A stretch of 64,000 nucleotides of DNA, from assembly GCA_963791995.1 (NCBI GenBank), contig CAWBUQ010000022.1:186001-250000 (forward strand). Reading direction: 5' to 3'. Below are positions 63,972 through 64,000 of this stretch, one piece after another. The notes under the pieces are model-generated. The model had not been told where the DNA came from. It saw only the letters and a program-made list of their open reading frames with translations, and did no database searches. Position numbers and translations under genes: made by a program. Origin of the DNA: Bog-473 sp963791995 (lineage in GTDB: Bacteria > Actinomycetota > Acidimicrobiia > Acidimicrobiales > RAAP-2). The stretch's first letter is position 1; every line of letters starts with the position of its first letter.

Positions 63972-64000
63972 GTGTTCGACCCCGTGGACACACGCACCGC
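63972..64000 (+). CDS. Possible start of a further gene, cut by the window end
   Basis: GTG at 63972 opens nine codons (VFDPVDTRT) just after the stop of the preceding gene, in the close spacing typical of an operon. Too little is present to identify it. Confidence 0.3.

Overview
The window is GC-rich and densely coded, with many GTG and TTG starts and stop/start overlaps. Its gene content (a DevR/DosR-like regulator, an F420-type luciferase-like oxidoreductase, amidohydrolase and CaiB catabolic genes, an actinobacterial SOS box, recA with an intein) points to an actinobacterium, most plausibly an uncultured member of the Acidimicrobiia. That placement is inference; no rRNA gene is present. 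Nine genes, recA among them, carry eleven single-base frameshifts. Indel errors in the consensus explain these better than gene decay, so the split genes are annotated across their full span.

Region by region: (1) 1-5.2 kb: a TauE/SafE exporter fragment, then a surface locus with a C-terminally anchored secreted protein, a sortase and a Ser/Thr/Gly-rich membrane-tethered protein. (2) 5.3-13.9 kb: an EthD-domain protein, a CYTH-CHAD protein, a Nudix hydrolase, a probable structured small RNA with an intrinsic terminator, an alcohol dehydrogenase, a histone-deacetylase-like protein, a universal stress protein divergent from a DevR-like regulator, and a CoA-transferase. (3) 14-18.8 kb: arylsulfatase, small secreted proteins, an HSL-type esterase, a VOC protein and a small gene behind a promoter with an inverted repeat in its spacer. 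(4) 19-23 kb: a histone-H1/AlgP-like Lys-Ala-Pro repeat protein beside a second CYTH-CHAD protein (candidate polyphosphate module), then a PAS-EAL phosphodiesterase. (5) 23-29.7 kb: a DoxX-Rieske fusion, an alpha/beta hydrolase, an ABC importer of the nitrate/sulfonate type and a second Usp protein. (6) 29.8-35 kb: a copper block (CopC-CopD fusion, YcnI-like protein, secreted PHM-like copper monooxygenase) beside a truncated histidine kinase. (7) 35-36.7 kb: an integrase, a remnant of a second integrase, repeats and tRNA-Ser(GCU). (8) 36.8-51 kb: rimO-pgsA-cinA, then a response regulator/histidine kinase/GT2-GtrA/GT39 block, a macrodomain gene, two paralogous secreted proteins and the SOS-controlled recA with its intein. 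(9) 51-57.7 kb: a methyltransferase, a DUF3048 lipoprotein, a Tat-exported DMFase-like protein and an acyltransferase-serB-hemolysin III operon. (10) 57.7-64 kb: a tightly overlapping six-gene minus-strand operon (CaiB, amidohydrolase, LLM oxidoreductase, enoyl-CoA hydratase, CMD-like, HIBADH-like), divergent from a conserved unknown gene across three tandem 12-bp repeats.

The strongest candidates for undescribed biology are the AlgP-like/CHAD pair, the structured RNA at about 8.2 kb, the sortase locus with an unusual anchoring tail, the copper block with a complete set of PHM-type ligands, the DoxX-Rieske fusion with a Cys-rich linker, and the CoA-dependent catabolic operon with its 12-bp repeat operator.
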